A DNA stretch of 64,000 bases. Origin: Falsiroseomonas algicola. GTDB taxonomy: Bacteria; Pseudomonadota; Alphaproteobacteria; Acetobacterales; Acetobacteraceae. The notes below the pieces were generated by a model. That model did not search any database and was not told the origin of the DNA. It saw only the letters and a program-made list of their open reading frames with translations. The stretch's first letter is position 1. Every line of letters begins with the position of its first letter. The position numbers were made by a program, and so were the translations under genes. Location of the stretch: contig NZ_JAAIKB010000006.1 of NCBI RefSeq assembly GCF_011040385.1, forward strand, positions 186,001 to 250,000, read 5' to 3'. Positions 60,764-64,000 of the stretch are shown piece after piece.

Positions 60764-60808
60764 CTCATACCGACCGCCGCTTGCAGCGGCGGTCGGTATG
60801 AGTTTTTT
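60764..60808 (+). terminator. Perfect 18-bp stem intrinsic terminator with no gene upstream
   Basis: An 18-base arm (60764-60781, starting CTCATACCGACC) pairs without mismatch with 60785-60802 around the loop TGC and is followed by six T. It is oriented for plus-strand transcription, but the only upstream feature is the copA promoter reading the other way. It may end a short unannotated RNA. Confidence 0.82.
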
Positions 60809-60821
60809 GGTGCCCTCAAGT

Positions 60822-60950
60822 GCGTCGTGCCGAAGGCACGCCTGCGGCGTGACGCGGCCGCATCCGCGCGCTTGGCTCGCCGCACAGGCGGCGGGCGCCA
60901 TTCGGCGCCTCGGCGGCCGTTGGCCGCCGCCGGGCTCCCGATCGGCCGAT
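60822..60950. repeat. Hairpin-chain element B
   Basis: It starts with the same core as element A: CGTGCC/GGCACG (60826-60840), CACGCC/GGCGTG (60837-60851) within GCGTC/GACGC. Further hairpins are CGCGG/CCGCG (60853-60868), GCCGC/GCGGC (60879-60892), GGCGCC/GGCGCC (60894-60909), CGGCGGCC/GGCCGCCG (60911-60929) and ATCGGCCGAT (60941-60950). It lies upstream of the protease gene. Confidence 0.75.
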
Positions 60951-61002
60951 GGCCTCAGGGCCCGTTGACGCGGAACCGGGGGCGCCCGACATGGGCGGCG
61001 CC

Positions 61003-62007
61003 ATGCGCAACATTTCCTCAGCGATCCTGCTCTCCCTCGTCCTGGCGGCGCCCGCGGCGGCCCAGGCGCCGGCACCTCCGCAGACCGAGCCGGTCCGCAT
61101 CGTCAACCGCACGGGGCAGGAGGCGACGGCGCTGCATGCCGTGCGCAGCGGCCGGCCGGACTGGGGCAGCAATCTGCTGAACCGCGGCCCGCTGCCGACC
61201 AACGCCGCCTTCGCGCTGCGGGTGAACCAGGATGCGGGCTGCCGCTTCGACATCAGGATGGTCCTGGCCGATGGGCGGGAGGGGCTGATCCGCGACCGCG
61301 ACATCTGCGCGGAGACCCGGATCGAGATCGCGACCGCCGCCGCGCCCCTGCCCCCGGTGGCGCAGGCTCGCCCCAATCAGAACGCCCGACGCGTGAGTTC
61401 AGGGACCGGCTTCGTCGTCGCCCCCGACCGGGTGCTGACCAACCACCATGTCATCGAAGGCTGCGGCCGCATCCTGGCCCGCACCGCGGATGGCCGCTGG
61501 CTGGCGGCGACGGTGCAGGGCCAGGCGGATGCGCGGCTGGACCTGGCGCTGCTCGCGGTGCCGGGGAATCCTGGCCCGACCGTCGCCTTCCGCGGCACGC
61601 CCGCGATCCGGCGGGGGGAGAGCGTGGTGGCCTATGGTTTCCCGCTTTCCGGGCTGTTGTCCTCCGACCCCAAGCTGACGCGGGGCGAGATCAATGCGCT
61701 GGGTGGCATCGGCAATGACCAGACGCGCTTCCAGATCAGCGCGGAGGTGCAGCCCGGCAATTCCGGCGGGCCGCTGCTGGACATGCAGGGAAATGTGGTC
61801 GGCGTCGTCGTCGCCAAGCTCGACAACCGTCGCGTCCAGAACGTGGACAACGTGAATTTCGCGGTGAAGGGGGAGGCTGCCCAGGCCTTCCTGCGGCGGA
61901 ACAACCAGGAATTCCGCACGGCGGAGAGCCGCGGCGCCGATCGCAGCGCCGCCGATGTCGGCGACATCGCCCACCGCGCCACGGTCATGCTGCGCTGCGA
62001 GCCCTGA
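61003..62007 (+). CDS. Secreted trypsin-like serine protease
   Basis: 334 residues from the ATG at 61003 (an ATG at 60991 is an alternative). Signal peptide MRNISSAILLSLVLAAPAAAQA. A small N-terminal domain (VRIVNRTGQEATALHAVRSGRPDWGSNLLN) precedes the chymotrypsin-fold protease: GTGFVVAPDRVLTNHHVIEGC (His149), DARLDLALLAV (Asp180) and QPGNSGGPLLD (Ser254). No PDZ domain follows, unlike DegP. It acts in the periplasm or outside the cell. Confidence 0.9.
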   Translation: MRNISSAILLSLVLAAPAAAQAPAPPQTEPVRIVNRTGQEATALHAVRSGRPDWGSNLLNRGPLPTNAAFALRVNQDAGCRFDIRMVLADGREGLIRDRDICAETRIEIATAAAPLPPVAQARPNQNARRVSSGTGFVVAPDRVLTNHHVIEGCGRILARTADGRWLAATVQGQADARLDLALLAVPGNPGPTVAFRGTPAIRRGESVVAYGFPLSGLLSSDPKLTRGEINALGGIGNDQTRFQISAEVQPGNSGGPLLDMQGNVVGVVVAKLDNRRVQNVDNVNFAVKGEAAQAFLRRNNQEFRTAESRGADRSAADVGDIAHRATVMLRCEP

Positions 62008-62061
62008 CTTGAGACGGTCCAGGCCCGTCTCGGGCCCCTGGTCCCTTTGGGCGGATAGGGT

Positions 62062-62086
62062 CCGGGAAAGGCAGAGCCTTTCCCGG
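62062..62086. repeat. Hairpin R4 between convergent genes
   Basis: CCGGGAAAGGC/GCCTTTCCCGG, 11 pairs, loop AGA (TCT on the minus strand). Read on the minus strand it is followed by ACCC, as in R1 and R3, so it is taken as a member of the same family in opposite orientation. Probably a bidirectional terminator. Confidence 0.65.
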
Positions 62087-62088
62087 AA

Positions 62089-62766
62089 TCACGCATCCCC
62101 CTCCGCCGGAATCTCCACCCAGGCCCTGAACGCGTCGGAGGCCTGCACCTCCCCCGACGCGATCACCCCGCGCCACAGCCCCGCCGCGTGCACCACGTTG
62201 GGCAGCCCCGCCGGCTGCACCGTCAGGCACATCGCCTCCGCCATCCAGCGTTCCTCCACCCCCACCGCGTAGGCGGCGCGAAGGTAGCGCTGCACCCCCG
62301 CGGAATCCCGCCGCGCGGTGCAGGCGGCGAGCAGCGCCAAGGCGCGGCGTGACGGCGGCAGGGTGGGGGTCAGCGCCTCCAGCGCCGCCGCTTCCGCCGC
62401 CCCGGCGTCCCAGCCCGGCAGTTGCCCGGCCCAGCCCTCGGCGGCGAAGTCGAAGCGGGAGCGCGCCACGGCGAAGCCGGCGAGGCGGAGCGCGGCCTCC
62501 ACGCCCTCGATGCCCCCGCCCGCTTCCCTGTAGCGGCGCACGTGATGGCGCGCCGTCGCACTGCCGACCACGGCGGTGATGACCAGCCAGAGGAACTCCT
62601 TCTCCTCCGCCGGCAGGGCCACGGGCTGCAGGGCGAGGCGGCCATAGGCGGCCTCATAGGCTTCCGCGAAGTCGGGCGAGAGCAGGCGGAACAGGCCGTG
62701 ATGCGGCAGCAGGTAGCCGCGCTTCGCCCGCGCCGCCTGCAGCCCCGCGCGGAAGCTGTCGCTCAT
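62089..62766 (-). CDS. AhpD/carboxymuconolactone decarboxylase-like protein
   Basis: 225 residues from the ATG at 62766, overlapping the binding-protein stop (ATGA). EKEFLWLVITAVVGSATARHHVRRYREAG resembles the AhpD-like helical core, and LPPSRRALALLAACTARRDSAGVQRYLRAAYAVGV a second copy. The CxxC that defines active AhpD peroxidases is missing, so a different chemistry or only a structural role is likely. Family call moderate. Confidence 0.55.
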   Translation of the reverse strand: MSDSFRAGLQAARAKRGYLLPHHGLFRLLSPDFAEAYEAAYGRLALQPVALPAEEKEFLWLVITAVVGSATARHHVRRYREAGGGIEGVEAALRLAGFAVARSRFDFAAEGWAGQLPGWDAGAAEAAALEALTPTLPPSRRALALLAACTARRDSAGVQRYLRAAYAVGVEERWMAEAMCLTVQPAGLPNVVHAAGLWRGVIASGEVQASDAFRAWVEIPAEGDA

Positions 62767-63665
62767 CCGAAGGCCTCGGCGCGGATCGAGGGATCGAGGT
62801 AGCGCGCGGGATCGGTGAGCGCCTTGCCCGTGAAGTGGCTGCGCAGCCGCAGCACGGTGGCGAGGCCGGCCTCGCTGATCGACAGGTCGCGCGTGATGCC
62901 GCGGACGGGATCGAGCAGCGCGGTGACGGCGCGCGCCGCGACGGGGGGCGGCATCTTCGCGCCCTCGGCCAGGATGGCGGCGGCCTCCGCGTGGTCGGCA
63001 TCGAGCAGCGCGAGCGTTTCGCGAAATGCGCGGGCGAAGGCGACCAGCGCGGCGCGCTTCTCCGCCAGCACGCCGCGGCGCGATGCCGCGACGATGCCCT
63101 GGTAGGGGCCGACGACATCCTGCGCGCGGGCCAGGCGCAGGCAGCCCTTGGCCTCGGCCGCCAGGTCGAGCGGCGTGTTCAGCAGCGTCGCCTCCTGCGC
63201 GCCCTCGACCAGGGCCGCGAGGCGCTGCGCGCCGCCGCCGACGGCGACCCATTCCACCGCCTCGGCCACGCCGGCGCGGCCCAGCATCTCCCGCAGCACG
63301 AAGGCGAAGCCGGTGGTCATGGCATCGACCGCGACGCGCCGGCCGCGCAGCGCGGCGATGTCGGCGATGCCGGGCACCGCCATGACGTTCAGCATGCCGT
63401 CATCGACGCCGAGCCAGGCGACGAAATCGGCGGGGCCGGGCAGTTCCACCTCCCCCTGCCCCTCATCATAGGCGACGATGTTGTCCACCGCCGTCAGCGC
63501 CAGGTCGAAGCGGCCGGCGTAAAGATCGCTCGCCATCGCCTTGGAGTTGGGCGTGAGGGAGAGCGCGATCTCCAGCCCATGGCGCGCGAAGACGCCGTGC
63601 TTCGTGCCCGCCCAGAGCGCGAGGTTGGAGGCGCCGGCGAAAGCGACGACGTTCAAGGTCTGCAT
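62763..63665 (-). CDS. NMT1-like substrate-binding protein without signal peptide
   Basis: 300 residues. LNVVAFAGASNLALWAGTKHGVFARHGLEIALSLTPNSKAMASDLYAGRFDLALTAVDNIVAY is the start of an NMT1/SsuA-type binding protein, with AALRGRRVAVDAMTTGFAFVLREML after it. There is no export signal at the N-terminus, so it either stays in the cytoplasm as a sensor or enzyme or has a missed upstream start. Paired with the AhpD-like gene by ATGA overlap. Confidence 0.83.
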   Translation of the reverse strand: MQTLNVVAFAGASNLALWAGTKHGVFARHGLEIALSLTPNSKAMASDLYAGRFDLALTAVDNIVAYDEGQGEVELPGPADFVAWLGVDDGMLNVMAVPGIADIAALRGRRVAVDAMTTGFAFVLREMLGRAGVAEAVEWVAVGGGAQRLAALVEGAQEATLLNTPLDLAAEAKGCLRLARAQDVVGPYQGIVAASRRGVLAEKRAALVAFARAFRETLALLDADHAEAAAILAEGAKMPPPVAARAVTALLDPVRGITRDLSISEAGLATVLRLRSHFTGKALTDPARYLDPSIRAEAFG

Positions 63666-63678
63666 GAATCCCTCAACG

Positions 63679-63710
63679 AAAAAGGGCAGGGATGCGGTGC
63701 ACCCCTGCCC
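63679..63710 (-). terminator. Intrinsic terminator after the Bug/TctC gene
   Basis: On the minus strand GGGCAGGG (63710-63703) and CCCTGCCC (63691-63684) form an 8-bp stem with an 11-base loop, then five T. It lies 24 bp after the Bug gene stop and separates it from the binding-protein gene below. Confidence 0.85.
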
Positions 63711-63734
63711 GTGACGGTCGTCAGTCCGACACCC

Positions 63735-64000
63735 TCAATCCGCGAATTGGCCGGCCGCCTGCAGGATCGGGCGCCAGCGCGCGATCTCCGACACCAGATG
63801 CGCGCGGTGCACATCGGGGTTCTGGCGCTCCACCGGCTCCGGCGGGCTGCCGAGCTCATTCATGCGCGTCACCACGCGCTGATCGGCGAGTGCCGCGCGC
63901 AGCGCCTGGTTCAGGCGCATCACCACAGGCGTCGGCGTGCCCTTCGGCGCGTAGATGCCGTGCCAGATACCGATCTCGAAGCCCGGCAGCCCGGCCTGGC
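63735..64000 (-). CDS. Bug/TctC-family tripartite tricarboxylate transporter binding protein, partial (N-terminus outside window)
   Basis: The C-terminal 87 residues are visible: GFEIGIWHGIYAPKGTP, TPVVMRLNQALRAAL and ADQRVVTRMNELGSPPEPVERQNPDVHRAHLVSEIARWRPIL. The W-x-G-I-x-A-P-x-G-T-P segment is diagnostic of the Bug periplasmic binding proteins, which feed TctAB-type membrane partners or work as orphans. The start lies beyond the window. Confidence 0.88.
   Translation of the reverse strand, partial: QAGLPGFEIGIWHGIYAPKGTPTPVVMRLNQALRAALADQRVVTRMNELGSPPEPVERQNPDVHRAHLVSEIARWRPILQAAGQFAD

Overview
The window is a chromosomal segment of a high-GC alphaproteobacterium. The best fit is Acetobacteraceae of the Roseomonas type, inferred from protein flavour, extreme GC at third codon positions and the order dut / coaBC / ubiE / mutM / enoyl-CoA hydratase / rpsT / dnaA, which is the replication-initiation neighbourhood of many alphaproteobacteria. 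I see no tRNA, rRNA, CRISPR array, prophage or insertion sequence.

Layout. 1-8 kb: partial mntP, a GMC oxidoreductase, a LysR/DoxX divergent pair with a clear T-N11-A operator, dut, an MFS carrier, a D-aminopeptidase-like hydrolase with a flavin reductase, and a lipoprotein. 8-14.7 kb: core genes coaBC, a thioesterase, ubiE, mutM, echA, rpsT and dnaA. 14.8-29.8 kb: one long minus-strand series of 14 genes, mostly joined by 4-nt ATGA overlaps. It encodes two paralogous FAD monooxygenase-like proteins, an HpaB-type flavin hydroxylase, two Trz/Atz-type amidohydrolases, an amidase, a ureidoglycolate lyase, a PuuE-like deacetylase, a polar amino-acid-type ABC importer, two further binding-protein-like proteins and, at the end, a DUF5591-like protein. 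This looks like an uncharacterised catabolic system for a nitrogen-rich (probably heterocyclic or ureide-yielding) compound and is the main candidate for a new system. 30-32.3 kb: ECF sigma, RskA-like anti-sigma and a DUF4394 protein. 32.4-41.5 kb: radical SAM protein, a small unlisted membrane protein, AraC/MFS divergent pair, two glycosyltransferases, and a DUF6502-DUF5666 pair behind twin palindromes. 41.9-50 kb: pnp, a nitronate monooxygenase-like protein with a C-terminal cysteine cluster, a response regulator/hybrid kinase pair, an old yellow enzyme and a DUF2272 lipoprotein. 50-64 kb: an unrecognised large protein, an FAD oxidoreductase, a candidate structured small RNA with its own terminator, TfoX-C and RraA-like proteins, a GH13 glucosidase, a CopA-CueR-CopZ copper operon behind a CueR-type promoter, a secreted serine protease, an ABC-type binding protein with an AhpD-like partner, and the end of a Bug/TctC binding protein.

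Between genes there are two dispersed repeat types. One is a two-hairpin element found at gene 3' ends, with compensatory base changes between its two full copies. The other is a chain of consecutive small hairpins starting with a shared ~35-nt core, present twice. Both are described as findings.
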